A stretch of DNA of 64,000 nucleotides from Lucifuga dentata (taxonomy: Eukaryota > Chordata > Actinopteri > Ophidiiformes > Bythitidae). Location of the stretch: NCBI GenBank assembly GCA_014773175.1, contig VXCM01001332.1, forward strand, positions 62,001 to 126,000. Reading direction: 5' to 3'. Below are positions 12,901 through 23,772 of this stretch, one piece after another. A program made the position numbers and the translations under genes. Below the pieces are notes generated by a model, which worked only from the letters and a program-made list of their open reading frames with translations, was not told the DNA's origin and did no database searches. The first letter of the stretch is position 1. Every line of letters starts with the position of its first letter.

Positions 12901-13542
12901 TGCAGAACAGACCCTAATGACCCTAAGCTGCCATTACCGGGTGGCTTATCACCTGTGAAAGAACCTCAGAGCAGTTTGGGCAGATGCTCATTGCTTTTGC
13001 TCCCCAATGCACTTGTGTTAATGTGGAACATATTAGACTGTAATTCATTCTGCCGTCATTTTTTTCAATAAATAACTCCTAAGATCCTTAATAACCATAT
13101 AATTATTTCAACCTATTTCCAATTAGTTTTAGTGATCAATCTTATTCTTTCTCGTTTCAAGAAACTGACATTTCTATAAAACTGAGTGGAAAAAAGTTGC
13201 AATAATCTAACTGCGCTGACATATTTTTTTGTTAAATCTGAGGCTTTTAAAACAGAAATGACCTCTTAAAATGGATATTTTTGTAGTGTTAAAATAATAT
13301 ATCATTTCAGCTCAGGATAAATTTAGCAGGAAATAACTGTATGTCTGCTTTATGTACACATATGAAGCAGTGAATTATATACACATACACTTCAGGGATA
13401 TGCAGAGATGCAGTAATGATGATCATTTATAAGAGAAAAGTCAACATTAGCCATGACCTTTAACCTTTACATTGTGTCTTATTTATTTCTGTGATTTAGG
13501 GGCCTGGTGGAGGAAGAGGAGGAAAGACTGTGTAACCTGTAA
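3441..13542 (+). CDS. type III-like (vimentin/desmin-related) intermediate filament protein, 10 exons, 387 aa
   Basis: Exons: 3441-3547, 4027-4171, 4316-4468, 4621-4740, 6499-6594, 7567-7698, 8938-9069, 10690-10800, 10951-11075 and 13500-13542. They sum to 1,164 nt with every GT-AG junction in phase. Residues 1-66 are a short head with SSYRKLFEDD, like the SSYRR motif of vimentin/desmin, and a pre-rod LDF..AKALN.E motif typical of type III proteins. Coil 1A has LNDRLARLIELA (74-85; consensus LNDRFA.YI.KV). The rod ends with ELLNEKMARDMEIAAYR (to 374), and only 13 residues follow. LNDR to AYR spans about 300 residues, close to vimentin. Exon 5 (96 nt) matches the conserved 96-nt third exon of type III genes. 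The product should form or join cytoplasmic filaments. The start is supported by purine -3, G +4 and an upstream in-frame stop. The fish vimentin-related (vimr) genes are possible orthologues; I do not assign a symbol. Confidence 0.9.
4027..4171 (+). CDS. IF gene exon 2: end of head, start of coil 1A
   Basis: The acceptor is cctcacag. The exon encodes residues 36-84: an acidic, cysteine-bearing stretch (DECDCDKLDF), the pre-rod motif, then LNDRLARLIEL. The donor is gtaagg. An intron inside coil 1A differs from vimentin and desmin, where coil 1A and most of coil 1B share exon 1. Confidence 0.9.
4316..4468 (+). CDS. IF gene exon 3: coil 1A end, linker, coil 1B
   Basis: The 153-nt phase-0 exon encodes residues 85-135, beginning ARCFEEENESLECQI, which continues the coil 1A heptads. 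A proline-bearing segment (LAEPDCSLD) fits linker L1. Acceptor ctttag, donor gtagat. Confidence 0.88.
4621..4740 (+). CDS. IF gene exon 4: coil 1B
   Basis: The 120-nt phase-0 exon encodes residues 136-175, rich in Glu, Lys and Gln with heptad spacing (KELQKELEWLKHQYEKA). Acceptor ccttgcag, donor gtaata. Confidence 0.9.
6499..6594 (+). CDS. IF gene exon 5: conserved 96-nt rod exon
   Basis: Encodes residues 176-207, starting EVDAVTAECLALREQ. It aligns with the exactly 96-nt exon of vimentin and desmin that begins DVD and encodes EEIAFLKK-like sequence (here EEQLAYMEAQ). Same length, phase and content are strong evidence for type III kinship. Confidence 0.92.
7398..7430. repeat. poly-T tract with single-N join (IF gene intron 5)
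   Basis: Homopolymer broken by N at 7415. It lies in intron 5, about 135 bases before the exon 6 acceptor. Confidence 0.9.
7567..7698 (+). CDS. IF gene exon 6: L12 linker and start of coil 2
   Basis: The 132-nt phase-0 exon encodes residues 208-251. SPDITPALHIKEYYCQLAESL aligns with the KPDLTAALRDVRQQYESVA region that opens coil 2 in type III proteins. Without it the rod would be about 44 residues short. The acceptor is a tandem GAG-CAG (7561-7566); I chose the downstream CAG. Use of GAG would add one Gln. The pyrimidine tract is weak. Donor gtacaa. Confidence 0.8.
8938..9069 (+). CDS. IF gene exon 7: glycine-rich, weakly helical part of coil 2
   Basis: The 132-nt phase-0 exon encodes residues 252-295. 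Its first 34 residues are rich in Gly, Val and Ser and contain two prolines (GAVGPMVKGLPK), unlike the continuous heptads expected here. The end, MMDINEVKLL, returns to a coil pattern. Acceptor ctttgcag, donor gtcagt. The Trp usually found early in coil 2 is absent. Confidence 0.85.
9955..10033. repeat. (CT)n microsatellite with single-N join (IF gene intron 7)
   Basis: Near-perfect CT dinucleotides with a short ccc interruption and N at 9987. Translation of either strand gives meaningless Ser-Leu or Arg-Glu runs. Confidence 0.95.
10690..10800 (+). CDS. IF gene exon 8: coil 2
   Basis: The 111-nt phase-0 exon encodes residues 296-332. It opens VSELEKELADLEKCNEELED and is strongly heptad-like. 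Acceptor tgtgtag, donor gtagga. Confidence 0.9.
10951..11075 (+). CDS. IF gene exon 9: end of rod
   Basis: Encodes residues 333-373 plus two bases of Arg374. It ends with ELLNEKMARDMEIAAYR, matching the rod-end consensus EYQ.LLNVKMALDIEIATYR. The acidic/Leu substitutions (NEKMARDM for NVKMALDI) are conservative. Acceptor gattttcag, donor gtcaga. Confidence 0.93.
13500..13542 (+). CDS. IF gene exon 10: rod terminus and stop
   Basis: The 43-nt exon follows acceptor tgatttag. It completes Arg374 and adds GLVEEEEERLCNL before TAA (13540-13542). GLVEEEEER matches the KLLEGEESR position of vimentin. The tail is thus a few residues, where type III proteins have about 50. An alternative longer 3' exon cannot be excluded, but the phase and homology support this one. 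Confidence 0.82.
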
Positions 13543-14535
13543 AAGGAGCCTGATGAGACACAGTGGGATGCTGGAGTTTGGCTAGATGCTTCCCCCACAT
13601 GTGGATTAGAAACAAAGAGAAACACCAAAACCCAAATCACCCTGAGGATGAAGCTTAAGGTACCATGCAGCAATTTGAGCAGATGTAAAGTTATCATGAC
13701 AGATTAATGCCGTCTGGAGGCCTAAGCCGGGCCATTGATAACAGGTCTCTGGCAGATGACCCTGGGACTCCAAGAAAGATGAAGCTGTCTAAAAGTGGTG
13801 GGAGGACGGGAGCTGGTGCTACTATGAGTGCATAGCCATTTGGTGTCTGGCAGGGATATTTCCTTAAGTGGTTTCTATCTCTTCTAGCCTACTGATATGA
13901 TCCATAAAAGCTTTATCCCTCTCTGTTAAACAAGTCCAACACAGACACATAAAAACACAAAGACAGATACAGACATGTACACAACAAATCCTGTGCGACT
14001 CCGTGGAGTCATTCCTTCCTGATACCACCTCATCCATCACTCACACAGCCTGATTACTGGCTCTTAACCCCTGCCCTCCCCACTGTTAACAAACGTATAG
14101 ACAGCTCTCACTCTTCAGTAACATGAGTCAAACAAGGTGGATCATCTTCCGTTTACTATGCATTCATATCAGTTTCACACATAACTGGCAATCAAGCCGG
14201 TCAATTGAGCATTGCAGTGTGCACTGTGTTTGGTTTGCAAATGGTTCATGAAGTTGTTTTTCTTCAGCTCTTACAGAATGTGCACCTGGATCTCAACAGG
14301 ACAAAAAAGGCTGTGTGATTAATTATTTCGTCTTTGAAAAGCAATGTCGTAATTTGCTGTCTTTTCTGAAATGAGCATTTGATAATATATTCCTTGGTAA
14401 TTTTTGTTGCTACATGATTTGTCAGTTCATGCAATAAGAAATTATTACAGTCATTTACATATTTTGCTTGGTGATTCTTGCATCAGAATGCGCTTTAGAT
14501 TTAAATTAAATAAAACTAATTGCCCTAGAGATCAC
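13543..14535 (+). other. probable 3' UTR of the intermediate filament gene
   Basis: This is non-coding sequence after the stop codon, with no canonical AATAAA until 14509. The length of about 1 kb is inferred from that signal. Confidence 0.45.
14509..14514 (+). terminator. candidate poly(A) signal of the intermediate filament gene
   Basis: First canonical AATAAA after the stop at 13542, followed by a T/GT-rich stretch (tgatttcttttgtg) around 14548. Another AATAAA lies near 14759. Confidence 0.4.
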
Positions 14536-17500
14536 CTCATACAGTCTGATTTCTTTTGTGAATGCAAGAGCTGTTTATGAAACGTTGATTGTAGAGCTTC
14601 ACCTCAGTATAAAACTGTACAAGCAGCAGAATGATTTATGTTCAGTGATCCTCAGGGCCATGCACAGACATTTTGAGGGACAGTGCCAACCATGTAAATG
14701 GGCACTCACCCCCCAACACGCTGCATGTCTATTCTCATAGAGAATGTCAGTTAAACAGAATAAACATCAGTGGTCATGAAAACTAAATTTTCTACGACAA
14801 CCATGATTTGTATCACAAATGTGATCATTATATAATTTTTTTTTTAATCAGAAAAAACAAATGACACTTTGATTGTTAAATCTGAGCTAGATGAGGTAAA
14901 TGGTAAACATAAACCATTTATACTAATTATATTGTTTTGAATTGAGTTGAAGAGCATGTTTTTAAGGTTTTGTAATGCTTTAAAGTTCCAATAATGTCAC
15001 AACTCAATTTGACCCAACAGGCACTACCAAAGAGTGCAGAAAATGAACACAATACAAATGTTAACCAATCAGCAGCAAGGTATGCCAGGCATGCCACAGT
15101 GGAATTGTAGAAAACGTGTATAACAGGAAGTCCCTAGATGCAAAATTGATTCATCTTTTTAATTCCTGAAGTAAAAAAGGATGAATCACCTTTGCATCTA
15201 AACTTAAAAATACGTAAGTCATCTGGACATACAAATATGTCAATGACTGAATTTGTGTATGAATTATGAAATACACAGGTAGACTTGGCTACCAGTGTCA
15301 GTCAATTACAACAAAAACAGAATTTTAGTATTTTTCTGACATTTGGAAATGTAGAAATCTATGATAACTAATAGGAAGAATATATTTACAAAGGCTGTGT
15401 GATTAATGTGAGGTAGTTACTTTAGAAAGTCATCTTCATAATTAACCTAAGATTTGAATATTCCCAGCTGTTAATGATCTCAAAGCCTTGCTAGCTCTGC
15501 CATAAAGATGAAACACACTGCTAATAACAGATCAGATAAGATTAGCCACAGTCGGTGAACTTGTAATGATGGGAAGTTGGCCTCTGCAATAATCAAGTTC
15601 AGCGTCTACAGAAGGGGCTGGGTGGCCGCAGTGACACGTTTAGTTGTCCTGACATGAAACATGTCTTACCCGGGAGGAAGCTGCTGTGTCTGTTTTCTCA
15701 GGGTCGCAGTCCTCAATCAAGCTCTCAGAGGACAGGGCCGAGAAGACATATTTTCCCTCAGTCCACCCTTCTATATCACTCAGATAAAAACCTCACAAAC
15801 TACCCAGCACCCCTCATCTCATGGGACTAATCTGTCTGGGTCTTGTGACTAATACTAAAATATTTGTCTCTTAAAAAAAAACAACAAAAAAAACAAAAAA
15901 AAAAACAAAGCATCTAAATGTCCTGCCCTGAAAGTTGTGCTTTCTCTGCCTCTTAAACTTTGCTTCTTGAGGAAAAGTGGTGGAATGTATGTATATATCC
16001 AATTTTGAACTTTAACAAACTTGTTACACTTAGTCTCCAAGTCATGAGTTTATGACTTTGAAAAGTTGGCAACTTTACTGATTATAGCCTCTTTTAAAAG
16101 ACAATTAAATATATTGAAAACTCTTGATATTTGTCAGCGTGGTGACCTCTGTACCCCTCTGTATTCCTTTGCCCCCATCACAAGGCCTTGACAACTGAGA
16201 AAAATGCCTGTTAACCCCTCAAAGCTTGTCCGTGACACCAAGTGGCCCGGGGCAAGACTCCTGCACCTCTGCTCCTTCAAGCCGCTCAATTTGATTTGAG
16301 GGAGGAGACTTTTAAAGCTGAGTCATGGGTCAGCGGTCAGTGAATGGCTTGGCCTTTTCATCCTTTGGCCTGGAAGGGCTCGGTGGAGGTGGGGGTTGAA
16401 CAAAGCAGCAAGGATTGACCAACAGCAACAAACAGATGGGGTTTTGGCCTCTTTGGGTAACGTTTGGCTTAGATTAAATGTTTCACCATGATTTCAGTGA
16501 TTGTGCTTATATGTCACACAACATATTCTGAGGTCGTAACATCCTATTAACATCACATGGTGAAGGAATGTCTTGAAGAGTGGCAGTGTCCTGCCCTATA
16601 AATGATGTCATCTGAGCCCAATGTATCAGTCAACATATCTTCAGTCTGCAGCAGAAGAATTTGATTAAAGGCCTCAGGTAACGTTAACCAAGGTCAGCTT
16701 GTATGACTCAGCTCAGCTGTCACCTATACATAGGTATCCCCAAAATACTCTTATCCCTTCTCGTTCACCCAAGCAAATAAACACTGTCCACAGTGTGAAG
16801 AAAGGTAATTTTTTTTAAACATTTCTTCATGTCAGTGTGGAAGTAAGAGTCCAAGCTGGTGTTTGGAAAGCAAATAAATAAAGAGAGAATGGGGCTGAAT
16901 CAAGGAAGAAAATAACAGTAAAAATATACAAAGGAGAAAGAGCTATTGAGAAAGTATTTCCTTAACAAGAGAGGAACAAATAATAAATTATGGGGCCCCT
17001 CTCCCTTGAGGCAGGACTGGCATGCCTGAGGGTAGCAGGAACTGGGCATCCCTCTCTTTTAATAAGGGTCATGGACAGACTTCCACTGTGGGAGAGACAG
17101 GAGCATCACACAACACCAGGAAGGAGTCCTGAGAAAAAGCTCAATCCAGCATTGCCTCCTTAAAAGAATGTTTACACACACACACACCCAGGCTCTGACT
17201 GAGTTTATATGCCATGCTATGAGGAATGAGGATGATGGTAGTGTGACTGTATAACCCCAGGGTCCCCCATCATGTCATCGGTACGGTTTTTGCCCTTCTC
17301 ATATCTGCAGTCCCACTTAGCAAGTATAACTGAGAAGCTGCTGACAGCTATGACCCCAAATTTACCTCACACTCCCCACATGTCTGTCCCAAAGCAGGTG
17401 GCAAACACCACCAACATGACAGCCTTTATATCTTTGATCAGCCATCTACGTGAATTTTTGATACCTTCTTGGCAAATGCTTAAGTGCTGACTTGTGTTGT

Positions 17501-18116
17501 GATCAGGAGATAAAGTGAGGACAGCTTTGTTTAATCTCTGTTGATTTCCCCAAAGTCCACACAGTGGGTTAGTCACAGCCAAAGTTGATAAAAGTTTCTC
17601 TTTTGTCCCTAAGTGTTCAATTAATCAGCTTCACAGGGTGCACTGGATGGAAGCGGATAAAAGTCTAAGCTGCAGGGAACACGAGAAAACAGCCAAGATT
17701 TGTATTCTGCTGCAGTGGCTTTCATACCCATTAAAGGATGTTAGCATCTTTCTAAGTGTAGTGACTTTATTGTCAGTTCAGGGCTTACACAGCTCCAACC
17801 ATCCACTGTAGTGGCTTCTTGGCAAATAGCCTGCATGGATCTTGGCCATCCTTGAATTTAATTCTCATGTTAACCCTCACCTTATCAGTAGATTGGTTGC
17901 TTCATACACATAACCTTCTATACTGTATAGGAACCTACTCTATGTATGTGTTGTCACAGTCTCTTATCATTTATCATTCATTATTAAAACAACAACAACA
18001 ACAACAATATATTACATAGGCTGCAAGAGGTCCTTTCAGCACTTAAAGTAATTATATTTCTGGAATCTGTGTATTGATTGCTTGTATACGCTGATAGAGT
18101 GTCAGTATATTTACAT
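14536..18116. other. non-coding, no supported gene
   Basis: AT-rich intergenic sequence downstream of the filament gene. Open frames are short and lack domain features. An A/C-rich low-complexity patch lies at 15872-15908 and a (CAA)n stretch at 17989-18007. I see no RNA gene. Confidence 0.6.
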
Positions 18117-18463
18117 GCATGTTAAACCTATGATTCTATACTGATTAAGCCAATAAACTGATTTTATTCAAAAGGTAAACACCATAATCAGATCAAAATT
18201 TGCATAATTGACATTGATTATTCCAAGTAACAGAAGTACATTATGAGATTACTCAAGCATAGAAACAATCAATTTGTTTAAAATTGGTGTACAAATCCCC
18301 CTGCATTTTTTCCCTCACAGGGCATGCCTCCCCTCTTAAACCAATTTGACAATAAGTCATGTATATTCATCAAATAATGGAATCCTATTAATTCCATCTA
18401 AATTTTAATCTTCATTTTTTCTTTGAAAACAGTATGACAAAAATCAGAGTGTTTGAGGAAACA
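18117..18463 (+). repeat. diverged dispersed repeat, copy 1 of 2
   Basis: This 347-bp stretch aligns in the same orientation with 27311-27670. Shared landmarks in order are catgttaaac, ctgattaagccaataaa, ccataatcaga, attgacattg, acaataagtcatgt, aatcctattaatt and gacaaaaat. Identity is imperfect with small indels, so both copies are old. No coding capacity; family not recognised. Confidence 0.65.
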
Positions 18464-21400
18464 TGGACGAAAGAGAGAGGAACTCACATAATTTCGTACA
18501 CCAGAAAGGTTTTTAGTTTGACATTATGTGATCACTGACTTTCTTACATGTTCACGTTACATAAATGTTACTTGTTTGTGGTTTATTTAATTTTAAAGGG
18601 CATATATTTGGTTTGCAAATGCATTGTTATGCTTGTGAATCTTCAAAGGTCCTGAAGGGAACTTTTATCACTTACACAGTTGCCATCCACTGACTTATTT
18701 AAGCCTGTAACCAATTCTTCTTCCTGTGCCTCTGAGGACCTGGAGCCAGAGCAGCAGTAGTCCAAACTATCATAATTTGGGTTTGGAGTAAGAAATCACA
18801 TGTGTCACAGTTTATGTCGGCGGTCGTAGCCTGGAGGTAGGCTGGTTTAGAATTTGGAACAAACTACGAAATCATTTTCTTTGTGCACTAGTCATTCATC
18901 TTATCCCAGACACCCAGACATCTAGGCCTGCTTCCTCTCAACTCTCACATGACCGGCAGGTAACCAACATTTTCCATATTTGTCTCCATGTAGGATTTTT
19001 AACATGCATTCAAATGTAATCTGCTTGCGAGCTGACACAATTTACCTTAAAATCTGCAATGTGTAATCAGTATCTTTGTTGTTTTTTTTTTTTTGNTTTT
19101 TTTTTTTTGTTTTTGTATGTCAAAAACCTTTAAGTGTCACATAAAGGGCAGCAACATATGGAGCAAATTGAGTTTACTTTGTGATGCTAACAAGGTTATC
19201 TAGCAATTTAATCTTGAAGCTTTACTATTTACAGACCCTGCTCAGCTTGTCTCCTCTTCATAAGTAACTATTAAATGGACGGTTGAGCGTTCAGCCACCA
19301 GTGGGCCTGAGTAAAGCGACTACGGGACTGCGTTGCCCTTGTGCCATTTCACCTCAGAAGCTTGCCAGAAGACTTGTCAATCCTGTGATGTTTTACAGCT
19401 TCATTTGCAGACAAAACACTTCTTAGCCAAATCCCCTCAATAACATCTGCTGCCAATTTAGCCGAAGCATTCCTGCAGTCTGTGCTGTTTAATATTCACA
19501 GGGGTTAGGATCTGTCGGGATGGGAGTGGATGGGGAAGGTGAGGTGGGGGTCCAACTTCTACAATGGCTTGGTCCAGAGTCCAGACATGGTGAAAAATGA
19601 GGGGTTAACAAAAAGTGAGGTGGACCAGGAGTGGGTTAACTGGGCTAATTTGCAGGGATAATAATGGTGTTCGTACAAGGCCTTTGGGGAACAACAGCAG
19701 TGAACATAAACCTGATGGTGTAACCACACAGGAAGTTTACAACATTGCCCAGCAAATCAAAACGTATTTAATCATCAAACAAGCAGTAAGGAGCTGGTGG
19801 CGAGACCAGAGCCAGCAGCCATCCTGAAGATGAAGACAAATGTTTGGTGAAGGGGCCAGACAGAGCGCCAAACCTGCACCTTGAAGATTTCAGAAAGCCG
19901 AATCCCATGATTTGATTGGTGTACTCTAAGCGCAGCATGTCAGAGGTGCATATTTCCTTCTACTCTTGCCAAGTGCCTTTAGCATCCTAGTAAAATTAGA
20001 ATACATTTTAAAAGTTTTAATTGGTTTCATATGAGTATTGAAAATATGCTCTTGTATAGTGGAATAAACTTGGCTTGATTGCAACTTTAATGATGGTAGA
20101 ACTAAAATAAGCACTTTATTAGCAGAAGTCCTTAATGTATAACAACATGTCCTGCTTGACTGAGCTGAGAGAGAATATTAACCCTGTTAATGGATAATTA
20201 CACTCAGAGCAGAACTCCATTTAATATGGCCACACAATGCTCATATGAATTTTTATAGATATGTCTCAGGCACTGCTAACTTTAGAATAAAGGGAAATAC
20301 AGTCACAGATCACTTCTCATCGTCCATGTATGTGTTTGTTTATTTTTACTAGAAAAATATATTTACCTAACCTTTTAGGAAATGCAAAGCCTTTCAAAGA
20401 TAACTATAACATGTAAGCAATAATATCAGCAGCTAAAATTCTGATGTTGACCCATGTTTGCTTTGGGATTTAGCCCATATTTGTGGGAATATTTATTTTT
20501 CAGTGAGTATAGATGCTATCTATAACATTCTTGTTGTTTTGGGGTGAAATGGCAATTTACCACATATAAATTCTGCCTGTATTTTGCAGTATATGTCCTC
20601 ATTCCCAACCTTGCATGTTCACCCTTAGAAGCATGGTAAATCTGCAGCTGACACAACCAGGGCTGTCTGATTCTCCTGAAAGGGTGCTATGGATCGTGCA
20701 ACACCTCTGTTGCTCCCTCGCTGAAAGACACCCCTTGCCATGGCAACTGCATAAACATCTGTCTCCCCATTCAAGCAAAGATCTTGGGGGAAATACAAAA
20801 GACCACGATTTATTATATATAAAAAGAGATCCAGCTTGTCTGCACGTTCACATTGTTGCTGGGCTGAGAGAGCTGCATGTGATAATGAAAGCATTGGATC
20901 ACGTATTTATACAAGCTATGTCCTATTCACAGTGTTGTAAGATGTGTGCTATTTGATACATTTGTTAAATCTGATAACCATGTATGCAGATACTGTATAT
21001 AATGTGCTGTTCATCTATTTCAGCAGTATGCCATATCACATCCCTGTCTGTATGTTGACTTATTTTCATCCAGTAACCTGGAATTAAGACAACACATTTC
21101 ATCCTTAAAAAAAAAAAAGAAAGAAATTCAGGACTTTTTTAATGATGTGTTCCTCTGTTATCTTCCATTCTATCATCTTGGAGCTGCAGGTTTGTCAAAA
21201 CAAGTTTCAGGGATCTGTTATTTACATGGTATGCACAAGTTATCTACACTCTTTAACGTGTTTCACATTCCCAGTTCATGCTTGCCGTTACAGAGGAGTG
21301 ATGGGCTTGATTCTGACAGAGTCCCTAAACATTCACTCTGTAAGGAACAGTTTGCTTGAAATGAAAATGAAAGGGCCTCAGGGTGACTCAAATGTATGCA

Positions 21401-22316
21401 ATGGCCTCATTTCAAATGGTTTAAAATGATTTATGGCAATGCTGCCCTATAAAGCCAAATTCACTGTGAGAGCGGTGGAATTGAGTTATACAACTTCAAC
21501 TTTAAAATGTATGTTTTGTCCTAAAAAAATATATAGTTGGGGCACAATTGTGGGCAGAGCTGCAGAAAAAAGTATAAACCAGTAGGCTTTAATAAATGAA
21601 TTGTAACACACCGTATTATGTTAAGTCAAAGGCACAAGTTTGATAAATACATCTCATATTTTTCTAACCCTAAAATCAGTAACAAAATCATGACAAAGAA
21701 AGGGTGACTGTGTGTTGTCTTTGGTTAAGCTTTATAGTTATAATTGCACATTATGAATAATAGGCTGAAAAATGAATGCTAAAGCCACAGCCAGGAGTAG
21801 CTGATCTCTATCTCTGCAATTCAGATGTGGTTGGGTTGTGCTTTTGTGTGTTTTCTGGACTGTAAATGAAACGTATCCAATGGGGATAATGTGTTACATT
21901 ATCCAGCTTGGGCATAGATCTACACTGTTTTCCCTCAGATTGTGACCATGTCCAGTTCAAAGAGTCATAGGTTTGTTTGGGTTCTCTTTTATTGGCATTT
22001 GAGTTACGTTGGCAGATGGTGAAAGGTCAATGAGCGCTGCCAGTGAGTAGGGTCACTATAGTGTGAACCCCCTCTGTAGTAGATACTCATTCTGAATCAG
22101 ACTGACTACAGACACAATTCCAATAGTATTTTCTTGTTTGTGGTTTTGGAATTGAGTCAGTATTGCAGTTAGAAATTGTCTAAATATTTTTGCAGCATTA
22201 TTATCAGCTATATCAGCACTTTCAACTGGAGGTGCTTTTTCTGAACCTCTGCACCAGCATGCCCTGCAGAGTAACCTTTGAGCAAAACAGGATTCTAACC
22301 AGCTCCAGCTTTCTTG
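18464..22316. other. non-coding, no supported gene
   Basis: Intergenic sequence with a T-rich tract broken by N at 19096. The largest ORF (113 codons at 20615) has no recognisable features. Confidence 0.6.
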
Positions 22317-22359
22317 TAGCTATCAGGCCAGCCACTGTCAGCAGAGGCAACTTAGAGTT

Positions 22360-22415
22360 TACAGAGGCAATCATGTGACCAAAGAGTTGCTGGTTCGATA
22401 CCCACAGCATGGTGT
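22360..22415 (+). mobile_element. tRNA-like fragment (possible SINE head)
   Basis: gttgctggttcgataccca contains a B-box-like GGTTCGATACC and resembles the 3' half of tRNA-derived fish SINE heads. No convincing A box or functional cloverleaf is present, so this is not called a tRNA gene. Confidence 0.4.
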
Positions 22416-22516
22416 ACTATAGTGTAATTAATGCATGCACTGATATTTATATGAAACACGACAACGTAGTCTGCCAGCCACATCAGTAAGCCAATTTTCA
22501 GCTGATATTTGATGAG

Positions 22517-22555
22517 TATAATTACTTATATATTTTATATATATAAGTAATTATA
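22517..22555. repeat. perfect 17-bp AT-rich palindrome
   Basis: Arms 22517-22533 and 22539-22555 are exact reverse complements (tataattacttatatat) around a 5-base loop. It could form a hairpin or cruciform, and it is too AT-rich and short to suggest a microRNA precursor. Confidence 0.85.
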
Positions 22556-22961
22556 TCAAAAATAAATATATTTTAGTATATTACTTAATTAAAAGCAATA
22601 TTGACTGATATTATTATCACATTTTCATCTGCTTCTAAAGTGACTTTTACATAAATGTGAACATAGATCTAGATATGATTAAATTTATACAATTTGTATT
22701 ACTATTCCTTTTTAATGTAATTCTGATAAACAATTTAGTAACCAGTGTTCAAGGTACATTAAACTGCAGGTAACCATAGCAACAATGGCCTACTTTCGCT
22801 TCACTACTTGCAGTTAACTCACCAGTGAAACTACCAATCATTAAAACTGAATGCAGGAATTTAATATGGGAGAGGATTTGAGCGTGTACCTTCATATTTT
22901 TATTTCTGTTCATTTATTTATTTATTTTTTATATAAGAGTTATTGCAAATAAATAAAGGGC

Positions 22962-23132
22962 GGGGGAACGTCAGGCCCAAACTCATATCGGGAAATGCGT
23001 CATCCCTTCACGTAACGTTTACTGAAACGGATCACCGATGTGGCGCTTCCCAGTTAGTCAAAGATGGTTTTCATGCTGTGCAAAAAGAATGATGTCAACT
23101 GGCTTCGTCTTCAGGTATGGCGTCGCCAACGG
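22962..23132 (+). promoter_or_regulatory. isolated CpG-rich segment, candidate promoter with possible first exon
   Basis: About 13 CpG occur in 170 bp inside strongly AT-rich DNA. It starts with a GC box (gggcgggg) and includes CRE-like gcgtca. An ATG at 23063 opens a 17-codon frame (MVFMLCKKNDVNWLRLQ), preceded by in-frame TAG and ending at a good donor cag|gtatgg (exon end 23113). A phase-compatible acceptor at 23529 would extend the frame to 82 codons, but the second part runs into a tRNA-like fragment. This could be an orphan promoter, a non-coding RNA start or a transposon terminus. Confidence 0.35.
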
Positions 23133-23702
23133 TATCAACATGTGAAGTTACAGTTAAAACAGCTATGTGTTTAATCCTGATGATGTGTAAGTGGACAAAC
23201 CTGACGTGCAGATGAATCCTGCAGTCAAATCCATGCACTAAGTAGTAGCAACAGGATTTGAATGTTAATAAACCAAAATTCTGTAACAAAAAGTACAGAA
23301 AGAACAATTTTAGATTCGGATAGATGTTTGAAATAAATGCAAAAGTTTTAAATATGAAGGCTGAAAATGTGAAATTTCATTTAGTATAAATTTGTTCAGG
23401 AAAAAAAGATCAGTGATAGAAAAAAAAACCAGTATAATTTTCCAGTTTATCAAGTCATTTAAAAATTTATTGAGCCCTAAAAGTCTTATTTTCTTCAAAC
23501 AAGGCTATTGTTGTTTGTTGTCTTGACAGAAATGGCAAAAATTTCACAGGCCACGACTTGAAGTTATGACTGGTAAAGGTGTGCAGCTGCAAAAGGCCCA
23601 AACATCAGTGTTATCTGTCAGCGAACCCTCTGCTTTACTAGATAACACACAGTGGAACGTGACAGGAAATATGGGAAGGAAACAGATGATGTCTAGCAAA
23701 GG

Positions 23703-23772
23703 TCATGAGCTGGACTTGAACCAGTGATGACAGGAACACATGGTATTCACCTCCAGCCCACAGAGCCTCACA
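23703..23772 (-). mobile_element. tRNA-like fragment, minus strand (possible SINE head)
   Basis: On the minus strand, ctggttcaagtccag (23710-23724) forms a 4-bp T-stem with a 7-base loop and an exact B box GGTTCAAGTCC. The upstream part (tgtgggctggaggtg) is only a weak A box and no full cloverleaf folds. Best read as a decayed tRNA-derived SINE. Confidence 0.45.

Noticed and set aside
23530..23727. Possible second exon of the CpG-rich candidate gene (65 codons)
   Set aside because: Its end overlaps a decayed tRNA-like repeat and it has no domain; not annotated as coding, only noted with the candidate promoter.
22360..23772. Functional tRNA genes
   Set aside because: B-box-like sequences are present but no complete cloverleaf or good A box could be folded.
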